DNA of 64,000 nucleotides from Cryptomeria japonica (Eukaryota; Streptophyta; Pinopsida; Cupressales; Cupressaceae), in NCBI RefSeq assembly GCF_030272615.1, contig NC_081415.1:194354695-194418694 (forward strand), in the 5' to 3' direction. Made by a program: the position numbers and the translations under genes. Each line of letters starts with the position of its first letter. Within the stretch, counting starts at the first letter, position 1. A model generated the notes under the pieces. The model did not search any database. It was not told the origin of the DNA and saw only the letters and a program-made list of their open reading frames with translations. Below, in pieces: positions 11,105 through 23,388 of the stretch.

Positions 11105-12690
11105 TTATTCCTCAAAGTATATAAGACTTCTCTGTATCATAACTAGGTTGACGTTAATATTGGAAAAAGGATTTGGGATCAAGTAAGAATGAAAAGGCTT
11201 GTATGTGTCAATTGGCTTCATGGGAAAAAGTTTAAAAATATTAGTATTTATTAACCTTGACATTATACTATGCAAAGACTTAGAAAGAGGAGTGACTTCT
11301 TTTCTAAAGTATTTGGATAAAGGAGCCACAAGTGATGTTGTGGCTGCCACTTGATTATTAATGTCATCCTTTATCTTTGTGTATCCTTTGTTAGGTTTAA
11401 ACTTTACAAAATATTGATGAGAACTCTCATTCTTATCAACCGAAGCCATTGAAGGAGATGATTCAAATTAACTCACTTGAAGCTGATAGTTATGAAGTAG
11501 TGCACACAATTGTGTAAAAGAAGTAAAATTGGAAAATACAAGCTTAACTCTAATGTCTTTTTTTAAATTAGGAATAAAAATTCATTGAACATCTTGATTA
11601 GGAATTGGATCAATTTGAGAATAAAAAATGTTTATATCCACCAATAAAATCAGTCACTTTTTCTTTAACTCCTTTCTTACAATGAATCAAAATGGTTAAA
11701 GTAATTTTAGGACCATTATTATTGTGAGATTGTTGAATGAGGGGATTAGCCAATTGTTGAAATGATGTAATAGAATAAGGAGACAAAGAACAATACCATT
11801 GAAAATATTTATCCCTAAAGGTTCAAGTAAAAAATTTAGCTATAAGTAGTCTTTGGTCATGTGCAAAATCACTACACAAATTTTGAAATATTTTCACACG
11901 TGTCAAGGTGTAACTTTTTCCATTTTACAACTCCAATTGATAGACTTCTATATGTTTAGGGGGGACAACATGGACAATGACATCAGATAATGGGCTTGCT
12001 ACATCAAATGTGGGCATATTAAACTTGGATTAAGCCATGGAAGCCAATTGTTCCTATAGGGATGTAACAGTTTGGGAAAGGTTATTAATGGTTGCTTTAG
12101 TGGATGGATTGAAATTGGACATATTGGATTGTGATGGAGGAGTAACATTTTTTAAGTAGGTGGAAGTTGAGAATAACAAGATGGAACATTATGAAATGTG
12201 GGTATTGGGAGATTATTGGGATACAAATGGAAGACTCATAGAAAGAGGTATGTAAGAATATTGATTAATGGGATTGAACCCATGAATAACATGTGTAGGA
12301 TTAACATTTTGTGTGGAAGTATTCATGATGGAAGAAGAAAATGTAGGCACACAACACAACGATGTAGGCATAGGAATAGAATGATTTACTTGAATAGTGA
12401 TTTGAGAGTAATGAAGGACTTCAACACAACTTTTGATTGGCATGATATTAATGTCAACAATATGAGTAAGGCAAGGCCACACAACAAATCAACACCAATT
12501 TTATCACTTTCACCATTCTTTTTAATCCTTCAATGAATGGGATTTCCTCACTTTCTAGGCATTGTTGACTCCTCCATTGTTGAAGATTTTCAAATTCATT
12601 GTCAATGTTCTGCAATTGGTCAATGGTAACCCTAGTTAGTGATTCATCTACATCATGAGAATTATGATGAGAATGGGGATAAATAATGTC
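11105..12690 (-). pseudogene. Decayed retrotransposon Gag (retrotrans_gag type)
   Basis: On the minus strand, frames between about 12,690 and 11,105 read as a Gag capsid region: an N-terminal acidic part (DQLQNIDNEFENLQQW), a linker rich in Asn/Ser/Pro, then the diagnostic capsid stretch with LLIAKFF, TFRDKYFQWYCSL and YSITSFQQLA around 11,750-11,880, followed by KVTDFIGGYKHF and a C-terminal FTSFTQLCALLHNYQL. This is the order seen in plant Gypsy-type Gag. It is broken by several stops (for example TGA inside FFT*TFRDK) and at least one frame change. The last part, 11,449-11,105, is open for 114 codons. Gag would package the element RNA into particles. No protease or zinc knuckle was seen after it. 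Confidence 0.7.
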
Positions 12691-13209
12691 ATTTCTTAGG
12701 TTTTAAGAAGCAACAACATTATCATGAAATAAGTTATCCAAATAGGATACATATTCTTAGTAGGTAAACCTTGGGAAGTCTTAGTTATACAACTTCTTGT
12801 AAAGAGAATATTGTGGCAAGACAAATAGTAATAAAGCTCATTCACAAAGGAGGAAAATTTGAATTCCCAAATTGAAAATTATGATTAAACAATAAGATTT
12901 TCATAATTTAATTATTAATTAACCAATTAATTAAGAAATTTAAAATTTGAATTTGAAAGATAATTTCTTGTAAATCATAGTGTAACATGTACTAAAGATC
13001 GGGTCTAAAAATACACTTGAAAAATTATGCAACCCACAAGTTAATTTTAGAATTATAAATTATGGTTTTTATGCATTTAAATTCTAAATTTATGTAATTC
13101 AATTGAAAATGAGACCTATACGGGAAAATTTGAATTTTAACGCACCTAAACAATCAGATATGAGATCACAAATTAGAAATTAAGGTGTAAGAAGTTAGTT
13201 TCACCAAAA
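12691..13209 (-). other. 5' leader of the gag-only element
   Basis: AT-rich, no frame of note. It lies between the 5' LTR (minus orientation, 13210-14395) and gag, where primer site and packaging signal would be expected. Confidence 0.5.
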
Positions 13210-14395
13210 TGTAATGGTGAAAATTAGGATTACGGTTAAATTAAGATAACAAAACCACTAAATGACCTAATTAACCATTACATTTGGGAGTAGATGGAAT
13301 CTAATAGATCTAGCCTTTAAAGACCAAGATTCTGATTAGATTCTAGGCTCCTTTTGATAGGGGGTTTCAACCTCCTAAATTGAATTAAATTGAATTTTTG
13401 AACATTAGGGAAAGTTAGTGAACTATTGAAGCAATCTAATAGAAATAATAAGCTACAAATATTGTATGGAGCCACCAACCTAGATCTAAGAAAAATAATA
13501 TGTTTCAAATTTGTTCCCAAAAGTTCAGGTTGGTTTTTCGAGACCAAAGTAGTATCAATTCGCCACGGTCCTTTGAATTTCTCACCATCAAAAGATTAAC
13601 CTATTCCTCTTTAAATTAATTCTATTAATCCTCCTGATTACAACTCTTTTATTCCTACATAGAGAAAAGAAAAAATATCATGGGAATGATAGTTTACCTT
13701 AGGTCAAACCTTGGTTTTGGAATTAACCATGAAATTGAATTGATAAATGTAAATGAAAGACTATGGTAAAATTGTTTCCTTTGATGGATAGGATAAAAAT
13801 GCTTGTAACACTAATGATATACCTTAATGAAGTTTTGTGTGTCTCCACCAAGGAATTAGTGTTTCATGTAGGTTTTTTTCATAAAACATAGATCATGAAT
13901 GTCATCTCCAATGCTTGAATCTTGACTTCATTTTTGCTCCAATGGTTAATAAAAGATTGATTGCTTTCTCAATTGAATTTAGGATCTAAATTTTTCCTTT
14001 TTGAATTAATTAGGAATTTAATTAGTGTTAAAATGAGAGGGGTGGACCTCCTTTTAAACTCGCTTGTCAAAAACCAAATTGAATTTCTCCAACAGGCCGA
14101 CACAAGGATAGGTTTCCTGCTCCCCAAATATCACCAGTAGAAAGGAAAATTTGGGGCTTATTTAGGAGGTCGAGGGCATATAATCCATGGTCCTGATTTG
14201 GGACCAAGCTGTGGTACGTCCCGATCTCAGAAACCAGGACTCCGAACTGGGGGCTAAGCTGGAAAATTGATGAAAATGTGAAGTAGATGGGTCATGTGAG
14301 CATAATCAATATTCCAATTAGGCCTTGGAAGAGAGAATGCCAAAGTGAGACCTAAGTGGACAAAATCTTAGGCGATTACAATTCAGGATGCCACA
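13210..14395 (-). repeat. LTR (5' LTR of the minus-strand gag-only element)
   Basis: 1186 bp, plus-strand start TGTAATGG and end GATGCCACA. It abuts, 16 bp away, the LTR of the next element. Confidence 0.8.
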
Positions 14396-14411
14396 TATAT
14401 AGGCTTTTATA

Positions 14412-15595
14412 TGAACACATGTCAAATGTTAAGAGGGGAGGTGAATCAACATTAACTCGAATTTCAAATTTTAATCTTGTATCTAAGATATTTATCCAAG
14501 AATTCACTTCAAACATAATTAAATGAATCTATCATAAAATCATTCACACCAATCACACATGAACACCAATATTTTATATGTGGAAAACCCAAATTGGGAA
14601 AAACTACATTGAGTGCCAACTCATAGAAATGATCCACTATATAGAAATATTTTAGAAAAAGGGAACTAAATGCACCGGACTTGCAGACTAAGGCTAAGTA
14701 CACTTGGGGAAAGATATAAAACTTACTTGAAAACCTGATGCAAACTACAATAGGGCAAGATACAATATTATAAATTATAGCAAAAGAACTATATGAATAA
14801 AGGCATCTTAGTATGCTAATTTAATAGTCTCTGTTATGGCACAAAATTCTGACCTCACTAAAATATTGAGACCTTGAACTGTCTGGACCACTATTCTTAT
14901 ATCAACAATCACCTTTGTACTATCATACCTTCTAATATAGCCACTTCACTTAGATCGTCATCTTTACATCAACTCACACACACATTCACCATTGTATTCC
15001 ACACATCATCTATAAATTTGTTCCATCTATCTTGTGTATACATATACCAATTCAAAACAAAAAAGATCTTTACCAAGTTGGCCAAAACAAAGGTTGTAAC
15101 GTGTATGCACATCTCTAACCCAAAATATACAACCAGACCAAAATACAAAACACATAGAACGTAATCTAGACGAAAATCAAATCAAGCATGCAACATCAAA
15201 CCAAAAGAATACTTCACATACCATTATCGGACCAAAAATATATGTTAACTCTAATTCTTATATCATAACTTGAACACATGTACCAATCATATCATTTCAC
15301 AATTGTGAAAGTCTAGACTAAACAATCAACACCCAAACCACAAAAATTAAACTTCCAACTATCCTCGTCACCAATAAGTAACCAAATCAATATAAAACAT
15401 ACTAACATCAGTCAAATCAACTGTCAAACAAAATTGTCCAAGTAAAAACCATTGTATTAATCCATAGTGACCTCTAGTCCAAAAACATAAGTACAAACAC
15501 TTCATCATTGTAGCTAACATTGCTAATGTCCGAACCAAAACCCATCCAGACGACATTGTTTGGCATCAATGACAACAAAGGATATATTTGTAACA
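14412..15595 (-). repeat. 3' LTR of the accessory-ORF element
   Basis: 1184 bp, plus-strand TG...CA. It contains the gtggaaaacccaaattggg block near 14,580, which recurs as gtggaaacccaaatggg... near 61,340 in the LTR of the last element. Confidence 0.7.
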
Positions 15596-16650
15596 ATATC
15601 TCCTATGTCATTGATGACAAACAACAAAAAATGTTTTCACCCTCAGTGAGCCTTTCTTAAATAACAACTCCCCCTAAATATAACAATCCTTCTATTCACT
15701 TAGGCACATTTCATTATTCTCTTCCCAAAGCAGATATAAAACATTTCCAAATATTCTTTTTCCCCTTTGCCATAAAAGACAAAGGACAAACCAAAGAATC
15801 ATAATGCATAACACAGAACATCATTAAAACTATTCAACCAAATATCTTTGAACCATTTATTCGACCTAATTATTGATATATTCCAGAAATGAGTAGAAAT
15901 AGAAAGAATCACACTCTGACATTCATATCCAATGCACTTGTTTACAACATCATCAAAAGAATCAATATTTTTATCATCTTTATCAACATTCTCTTCATAA
16001 ACCAACAATCTTGTGTGCAAAGAAAGTTTTAATTCCATATCAACTCGCAACTCTCCAACATCCTGATGTAATCATCTCTTTGATGTCTTCTCAGGGATAA
16101 TTGATCATACAATTCATGAGCCTTATCTCTTTCTTTTCTATAAAAATTTGTATAGTTTTTATAATTCTTAGCCATTTCCACTAATTGAGACTCAACACAA
16201 TCAATTTCATCCTTGAATTTCTGAGTGGCAGTAGACCACCTCAAACAAAATTTGTATAGGACTACAATAGTCTCCATTGATTTCTTGAAATTCATTAAAT
16301 TAAGGATCAACACCTAATGTACCCTTTTCCATTTTTCTATCACCATTTCTTTCAAGCTTATTTTTTGTAAATCCTTCCTTAGAACCACTATCATCTCCTT
16401 CAAACATTCTTTCTACAAGTATCTCCCTAAGATTCTCTAGAACAACAATATCAGTAGCAACTAAATTATTCCATACCAAGTACTTCACAAATGCCTTTTT
16501 AATAACATCTTTCTCATAAGAAACATGATTGTGATATGAATTAGCAACAATATGCACTCTGTCAGGTGATAGGGAGAATGCTAGAGAAGTACTCCACAAG
16601 GTTAATTGGGTCTCATGGTTCAATAGGTTTCCAAAAAAACTTGTTTGTGA
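15596..16650 (-). pseudogene. C-terminal helical part of the accessory ORF, broken
   Basis: Minus-strand frames 16,623-16,300, 16,313-16,029 and 16,050-15,799 overlap end to end in shifting frames and look like one decayed protein. The first includes DVIKKAFVKYLVWNNLVATDIV and a charged tail; the second is rich in Lys/Glu/Gln and reads as a long helix (FYRKERDKAHELYDQLSLRRHQ); the third ends just before the polypurine tract. The product is unknown. Its place directly before the 3' LTR matches the Lys/Glu-rich ORF of the element at 61,156-64,000. At least two frameshifts are needed to join the parts. Confidence 0.5.
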
Positions 16651-18715
16651 CTATTATGTATGTCTGCAAAATCAATTTAAGGTTATAATACTAAGCATCT
16701 CAAGTATTACTTCTCCAACATCCACCCTTTGTGTAGGCTCATACCCTTACTCACTTCACTCCTCCTTGTTTGAATATGCTCCAACTCAATACCCTACTCT
16801 CTAGGCATTCAGATCTACTGCTCTAAGTCAAGGCAAACTCCTCCAAAAGGTTCCAAGAAGTTAGGTAAAAGTTTTATCTTTGTTCATGTGCAATTTTGTA
16901 GTGATTTAAGCATTTTAGGCCTTCTTATTCAACCCATTTGCTAGGTTCAAACCCCAGAAGTCTTTGTCATACTGTCAAGAATGTGGAAGGGTGTCCTTCA
17001 ATTTCCTTAGATATTTTTCCAAAGGCTATTTAATTTCTACCAAACCCCAACAAATCGAGTTCTTGAAAAGTGTATTTTTGCAGTCAAAAAGGCTTGTAGC
17101 CCATGGAGGGCTAATTGTCACTTTTTTTGCTCACCTAGCCCAACGATGGGTAACTCCACCACAAAAATTGTCTTGGATGATGTTAATGAGGTCTATACTC
17201 CAATCTTTTTCTGGTCTTAGGCTCCATGAAGAAGGTTTAGTGATTGTCCACAATTTTGGGCATTTTAGTAGGGTTTGGTAGGGTTTAGACCCAAACCACA
17301 TTGGGAAGTCATTACTACTCCACTAAAAAAGCTTCCAAACTGAAATAAACCTTTTCCCATATCATGTAGGGCCTTCCTTTATTACTATCCTATAGGAATT
17401 AGTCCAAACTCATGGTATACAAACTGAAAACTAAACATGTAAGTGATTGTCACAAAACCCTGTCATAGCAACCTCACTATTATAACTGCATTCTAAGGTG
17501 TTAGAATTTAATTCCAAAATATTCCATGGTATTAATAAATCTCCAAATATTTACTAATTTCCTAAATAAATACTTGAGGCATGTTTTCAAAGCTTGAATA
17601 GGATCTTGAAGTACTTTTTGCACATACTGTCATTGAAAAAATAGTTAATTCATTGTCATACAATCAGACTGAGAATGTTTAATAGGAAACAACCTGATCT
17701 AACAAACCAAGGTGAATCTCAACACCCTTGTAAACATATTCATACCTCTATCTCACACATTTGTTCACTCCAATTATTTTTGGGTGCAAATTTTGAGTTC
17801 TTGGTCATGATACTAGCCGAGTAATCTATACTTGCCTAGTATTCACTCAAATCCAGCCTCCAAGCATAGTTCTAGCTAGAAAAGAAACATATATATACTG
17901 TGCATGCGTAAACCGACTTTAACAAATCCATTTGGTGGGATCCCAGGCCTGGATTAGTCAAGTTGCTGCATTTTGAAACCCCAAACCCTTGACAAGGCAG
18001 TGAGCACACCAAACTGAAAGAATTTTGTTTAATCAACTTGCAAATGGAAAAAAAAATAAAATGATCACTTGAATAGAATTGGGAAACCAATATGAACACT
18101 TCCCAAAAGGTACAGTATGGACCAGATGTCCTACAGTATGAACTGCTGCTCTGAAAGAGAGAAAACCACATTAAAAGCCAGAATTTCATCTTTTTCATTT
18201 ATGGAAAACTTAGTAAATACAATCACCAAAATTTTTAAAGGATAAGGGAGGCATTTTTATATTATTTAAAGTCAGTTATCAATCCCAGTATGGACATGAG
18301 GCTTCCACAACTTCATTAACTAGAATTGACCAAAAATGACAACTTTTTCAAGCCCAAATGACAACATTTGTTGCTCCAAGAGGTATTTTTGACAACCTAA
18401 CCTCATAAACTTATCTAAACACCTAATAAATGATTAAAAACACTTATAAAACATGTTTCAATTCTTTATAAATCATTTCTATACCTTTTAGGCAATTTTA
18501 CACATTTTTGCCCTTTTTGACCTAGAAACCCAAAATTGTCAACTCAAATCCTGAAAGGCAAAAATTGACCTCTTGAGCACAAAATGAGATCAAAACCACT
18601 TGAAAAGACACACAACAACCTAAAACAACATCATAAACCTAACACAAGACATTACAAACATGAAAGCATGAAAATACTCTAAAAGGAGAGTTTTTACTCA
18701 ACTAGGTGCTCCTGC
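16651..18715. other. Unassigned 2-kb segment inside the accessory-ORF element
   Basis: It interrupts the run of minus-strand coding-like sequence between 18,720 and 16,650. Composition is different (more balanced, phrase-like short repeats such as tcaaaaa...gacaa near 18,330-18,550). It may be a nested insertion or a non-coding linker. I found no convincing TSD or terminal repeats. Confidence 0.4.
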
Positions 18716-20420
18716 ACCACTAGGCATCCTAATCATTTCAAGAACTTTCTCTTTAGTAAGTTCATCATCATTTGCAATCTCATCAAAATCTTTTTGCTCA
18801 TTTTCTACTTTCATACACTGAGTAGCTCCTTGTTCTATCATCTTCTCTTATTCTTTACCATCACTATATCAATTGTTACTGGTTTAATGTCCTTCTTCGG
18901 AACCATCTTTCCACTCTTCTAAATTTTAGAACTAGAGGCAGAAAAATATATAGATAGCTTCATTGATTTCTTTCCTCTTTTCTCAAGTTTCATGATTCCA
19001 AACCTCCTAGAATCTCCTCTTTTGTTTCAAACCTTTTTCGCATTCAGATCCATTGATATCTTCAATAATTTATTTTCTAAAATCATACATTCATGTTCAA
19101 ATATCTCATAGGGTAACAAAGTTACCTAGGAAACTCTTGGAACCATAGCTTCCAAAAAACAATTATCTTTGTCTATTAAAAATACATTTTTGTTCCTATA
19201 CTGGTCTACAACCTTAGGACGAATCTGATTATTGAAAATCTAATCACTTCTAAAATTTACAGAGAAATATTTGCACATTTTCAAACTATCATTCAATCCA
19301 TCTAAAAAACCCTTAATTTTTGACTGAAGAATCATGTTTTTTGTCCATGCAACATTTTCAGCTCCAAGAAGAGAGTTCAAAAAATAGAAAACTAAATAGA
19401 CAATCAAAGAACCATACTGGAATGCATGTATTTTTCTTTGACATTTTGATTTTATCTAGAAACTATCACTATAGAATCTCGCACAAGTCATATCTTGCAT
19501 TCTCCTTAACCATCATATAAGCCACATGCACACCGGTGGACACATAAGAACATTCTTTGTTTCTCTAATAAACTTTGTAAGATATTCCCATTGTCTCATA
19601 GCTAACATCCTTATCCCAAATAGTGTCAATTTTTAATGCTCCTCCATCTTAAATTACCCTAGTCAAATGATTCACCTCAATATTCTTCATATATTACAAC
19701 ACACATAATTCTCTAATTGCACACAGTCTTGTTAACTTTTGTAACACCTCCTTTTAAATCAAAGTATGGTCTACCAAGCCAAATATATTCACCATGAATT
19801 CTGCTATGAATAATTTTTATAACCTCTTCATCATCAATTATCAGAAAACAATTCCCAGTGTCTAAACCCTTGTGCCCTAGATTACCAAATTCACTCTTCA
19901 ACCTCTATGAATTGTCAATCAAGTAATTCTACCAAACTTTCTTAATCTTCTCATGATCATATTCCTATAGATTAACATAAAGTGTACTAAATTTTTTTTT
20001 CTTTTTCAATAACATGATCATCGATACCAAAAAAATACTCTAACCAGATCTATGTCCATCAGAATGAAGGGTTTCAATTCATGTTCAAGTTTCGGTTCAT
20101 CATTAATAATTACAATTTTTTCTATTCTACAAAAATATTTCTCTCCAATATTTTCTCACTCTTTCACTTGAATTAAATCTATCACTCTCCTTTGTTCTCA
20201 AATCGTAAGTGCACAAATCATTGTAATACAAAAATAAATATTCACAAGTTAGATTTCCAAAAAGATGATACACTATTTTCTAAATGATCAAGAATCACTT
20301 CTAGACCACGAGATATGATCAGAACCTCCAAAAAATTTCACACACATTTTCCACGTTAAGAGGAAACTCAGCATTAAACCAAGAGGGGTCGAAAGATGTC
20401 TTCATTAAATCTACCCCTCA
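18716..20420 (-). pseudogene. Accessory ORF of the LTR element, N-terminal and charged regions (unknown function)
   Basis: Minus-strand frames downstream of the zinc knuckles. The start region (about 20,420-20,330) reads MKTSFDPSWFNAEFPLNVEN. A middle block at 19,901-19,713 is open for 62 codons and includes EEVIKIIHSRIHGEYIWLGR and PYFDLKGGVTKV. Around 19,000-18,740 a Lys/Glu-rich region ends in ELTKEKVLEMIRM. There are many stops and frame changes. This is not pol: no RT, RNase H or integrase motif is present. Large plant LTR elements often carry an extra ORF between pol and the 3' LTR. This seems to be such an ORF sitting directly after gag. The function is not known to me. Confidence 0.5.
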
Positions 20421-20599
20421 GACCCTATAGTCAAAGTTAACTACTGGAAGAGGGAACTACATCCATAACAAATGTCGAACTACCTTCAATATTTCCTTCT
20501 GTGTTTTCATCTAATTTCTCCACCTTCTATCTTTTCATCTAATTTCTCAACCCAAAGCAACTTTCCTTTTCCTTTTGACTCCACTACACACTTTGAACT

Positions 20600-21471
20600 A
20601 ATAGTCTTTTATTTACTACTTTTACAAAATTTTACAATATGCCCAACAATGTTACAACTATAGCATACTAGACCATTCTACACCATACTCTCGTTCTCAT
20701 TTCTTTTAGAGTTCTTATCAATCCTACATTCAACACCTATGTGCCCATATCCATTGTAAGCATAGCAATATCCATTGAAAAATATGACATTTATGTTTAT
20801 ATTCATTTTGCTTCTACATTCACTAGCCTTGTGTCTAAATTTCTAGAAATAATGATAACTTCCATTGAAAGAATAACCCCTTTTTTTTATTTCTACACTC
20901 ATTTGATTTGTTCCTTATTACACTACAAGAAAACAATTCCCTTTGAAAGATAAATACCTAGAAGAAATAGGAGGAGGTCTCTGATTCATCACAGGCTTTC
21001 TGAACTTCTGGTTAAGCGTGAAATTCTTCTTATCTTTACTAGATTTTTTATTTCTTTTCCCTTTTCTTCATTGATCTTTGAGAATTTACCAACTACTTCA
21101 TTATTCTAAAACTGCAAGATGGATTCCTGTATCTCCTTTCTACCTTTCAATCTTAAGCCATTGCCAATCTGATCTTTAGCATCTTTTAGTTACTATTTTA
21201 CATTCATCACTTCTTCTAATTTTAAACATTCTCTAGTCTTCTCATCAAGATTTGTTTCATATTCATTAATAGTCTTCTTTCCCTTGTCCAATAAACCCCT
21301 TAAGAAATAAATCTTCTCTACTACGTTACTGTATTTGTCTCTACACTTATCCAAATTAGCTAGTGCAAATCTCAGTTCTCCATCCATATCAACAACTCCT
21401 TCAACATCATCCCAATCACCTTTTTCTAAAGCATCCATATCATTCAGCTCTTCTTCAAACATAGTGTTCAA
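20600..21471 (-). pseudogene. Copia-type Gag remnant: coiled coil plus three zinc knuckles
   Basis: The minus-strand frame 21,471-21,193 is open for 92 codons and strongly helical and acidic (DELRFALANLDKCRDKYSNV-like, then EYETNLDEKTRECLKLEE). It then breaks. Further on, three CCHC-type knuckle motifs can be read at about 20,860-20,811 (C-Y-H-Y...H...C, the second Cys replaced), 20,774-20,720 (CYAYNGYGHIGVEC, again a Tyr for the second Cys) and 20,672-20,620 (CYSCNIVGHIVKFC, intact). Repeated knuckles are typical of Gag in some plant Copia lineages and bind the RNA genome. The usual N-terminal capsid domain of Copia Gag is missing: only about 45 bp separate the primer site from this frame. 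Confidence 0.6.
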
Positions 21472-21514
21472 AACTTTGGATCTACCTCAAGCAATTAAGA
21501 TTACTCAAGAGGAG

Positions 21515-21530
21515 CCTTGTTCTGATACCA
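21515..21530 (-). other. Primer binding site (initiator-Met tRNA type)
   Basis: TGGTATCAGAACAAGG on the minus strand, two bases inside the LTR edge at 21,533. It matches the plant Met-initiator tRNA 3' end over TGGTATCAGA. Confidence 0.75.
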
Positions 21531-21532
21531 AT

Positions 21533-21688
21533 TGATGAACACACATTATATGTTGAGAGGGGGGTGATTCAAAATTAACTAAAATTTTTTGGACTTCGGT
21601 CTTACATCTAACAGATTTATCCAAGAATTCACTTCAAAGATATTAAATGAAGCCATCTTAAAATCATTCATACCAGTCACACATGATT
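21533..21688 (-). repeat. 5' LTR fragment of the accessory-ORF element
   Basis: Starts TGATGAACACAC and is homologous to the first ~150 bp of 14,412-15,595. Similarity stops near tcacacatga at 21,688. Confidence 0.65.
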
Positions 21689-23383
21689 TACATGATGTAT
21701 AATGGGAACTCATATTGTGGGTTTAAAATTACTTACTGCCACCTATACAAGCTAGCACAATTTTACTTACCACCTTAAATAGTACTAAAAATTGGTTGTT
21801 TGACAAAACTTATGTAGTATTTAAGAAGTGAAGAATCCTTGAGACTATATCTACCTATAATAGAAATGCTCCAACAAATTGATTTTTTTCAATGAAGCTT
21901 GGGAGACCCTCAATACTTATAGGTACTCAACTTCATATTCCAATCCTTGAAATGCACCATGACCCATATTTATGGGGAGACATGTACGATTTCAACCTAG
22001 ATTTGTTCAAAGAAGGAATTTCAAAAGCATGATTATGAACAATTATTTTCCTTTGTGATTGCAACCAATTCCATTCATGCATTGGTATATTCGTTCTCAC
22101 TAAAGACCCAGTTTGGATCTTAAATCATTCTCCACATAAATTGTGAGTAATATTTGGCATTCTGAAACCTTATCAACTATATCAACCTTACAACTCACTT
22201 TTTCTTCGTAGACTAGTATTTTGTAGTTTGCCATCTTGTGTTTATTAAATTCAAGATTAACTTCTCATTAGTGGGCTTTTGATTCAATTTAATTTAATGA
22301 ACTTTCCATTAATTGGTGAATAAGAAAAAATAATATCATATATGTACACATGTTCCAAGGATTCTATATGTGGACATAGTCAACATGGTAAGAATACTAT
22401 ATTCCCCTGCTAAATTTATGAGATCTTTGGATTTTAAGGGAAACTTTGAAGGGAAATCATTCATGAGCAATGACTTCTCCATTATTTTTTTATTTCATAC
22501 TACTAGTATGTGAATGTGAAACCTCTAGAGGATTTTGTGGGTGAAGACGGATGACTTGAATCACACGCACTAAGCTTTGAATTGTAGGTTTAAAAGTGTG
22601 AAACACTCAAAGTTGATTGAAATTATCTAAGCTTAATATGTTGCTTAGTGTGTGTGGTTTAAGCCTAACTAGATGAAGAGGATCATCCCAAGTACAAAAA
22701 TGTCTTCAACACAAGCTTCTTCTAATGAATAAAGTCTCTTATTTATGTAGATGCTAAAATAACCATCAAGGATACAAATTAAAGCTAATGGTGAAGCTAT
22801 TGTCAGTTTCTTAACAAGCACTAGAAACACATTTGACAAGATGGGTTCAAGACAAAAGAGAACAACATGATTCAAGTGAGGGATAACCTATATTTGCCAC
22901 TAATGTAATCACTATCTTCCATTGTAATCATGATAGTTTTCAAGTGTATAAATATTTTATACCAAACATAGATATTCCATACCATCTTCCATAACATGCA
23001 TATTGTCTATAAAATGTGGAGCAAGGGAGGGATGACATGCTTAGACATGTGGAAAATTATATTTTGTTCTCGAATGGCTTAAATCAAACACACTCAGCTT
23101 TTATTTCTAGACTTAGAAATGTTAAACACTCAGAGTTGACTGACATTCTCTAGGATTAATGCATTTCTTAGTTTATGTGGTCTGTTCTTACATTGATGAT
23201 CTTTTGTGTCCATTTTTTTAATAAATTATATACCACTCTTTTAAGACTATATCAACTTCTTTCTATGCTTTCACACCCTCACATTGAAGGACGTGACTTG
23301 TATTATGTGGGTAAGTGACTCTTTTAAAAAATGTATTAAGAACCCCCAACTACCCCACCCTCAAAAAAGTTGGTCATTGGCTA
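21689..23383. other. Unassigned, with an imperfect direct repeat at 22,554-22,665 and 23,085-23,190
   Basis: No gene recognised. Two diverged ~105-bp copies share ctt(a/g)aatca(c/a)ac...cactaagct, gtt(g)aaacactcagagttga(t/c)tga and ttgcttagt...tgtggt, about 530 bp apart. They could be decayed LTRs of a very short element or an old duplication. Confidence 0.45.
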
Positions 23384-23388
23384 TCCAG

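Larger units (their letters stand above)
8818..14395 (-). mobile_element. LTR retrotransposon with gag but no recognisable pol (Gypsy-like, non-autonomous)
   Basis: Two ~1.2-kb direct repeats (8818-10034 and 13210-14395) bound 3.2 kb of interior. Both repeats run TG...CA and are clearly homologous along their length with many substitutions. Orientation is minus: a gag-like frame reads leftward, and next to the left repeat the minus strand has a purine-rich GTTGGGGATAAA (10035-10046) fitting a polypurine tract. The primer site should lie just left of 13210. The sequence there (TTTTGGTGAAACTAAC on the minus strand) starts TGG-like but I cannot name the tRNA. Flanking pentamers (caaat and tatat) do not match, so no TSD is claimed. 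The interior has room for gag only, and no RT, RNase H or integrase motif was found in either strand. Confidence 0.75.
14412..21688 (-). mobile_element. LTR element with zinc-knuckle gag and accessory ORF, no pol (Copia-like, non-autonomous)
   Basis: The right LTR begins TGATGAACACAC at 21,533. Immediately left of it, on the minus strand, is TGGTATCAGAACAAGG (21,515-21,530), a Met-tRNA primer site, so the element reads leftward. The left LTR (14,412-15,595) begins TGAACACATG, shares with the right one the aagagggg...tgaatca and tttatccaagaattcacttca blocks, and ends TAACA next to a degenerate purine tract (minus strand CATAGGAGATA). The right LTR is recognisable only to about 21,688, so it is truncated or overwritten. 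The interior carries, in order, a coiled-coil plus zinc-knuckle gag remnant, an accessory ORF and a helical C-terminal ORF. No YVDD reverse transcriptase or integrase motif was found. It has the same LTR style and layout as the element starting at 61,156. Confidence 0.7.

Noticed and set aside
8813-14400. Target-site duplication of the gag-only element
   Set aside because: Flanking pentamers caaat and tatat match at only three of five bases, no better than chance in AT-rich DNA.
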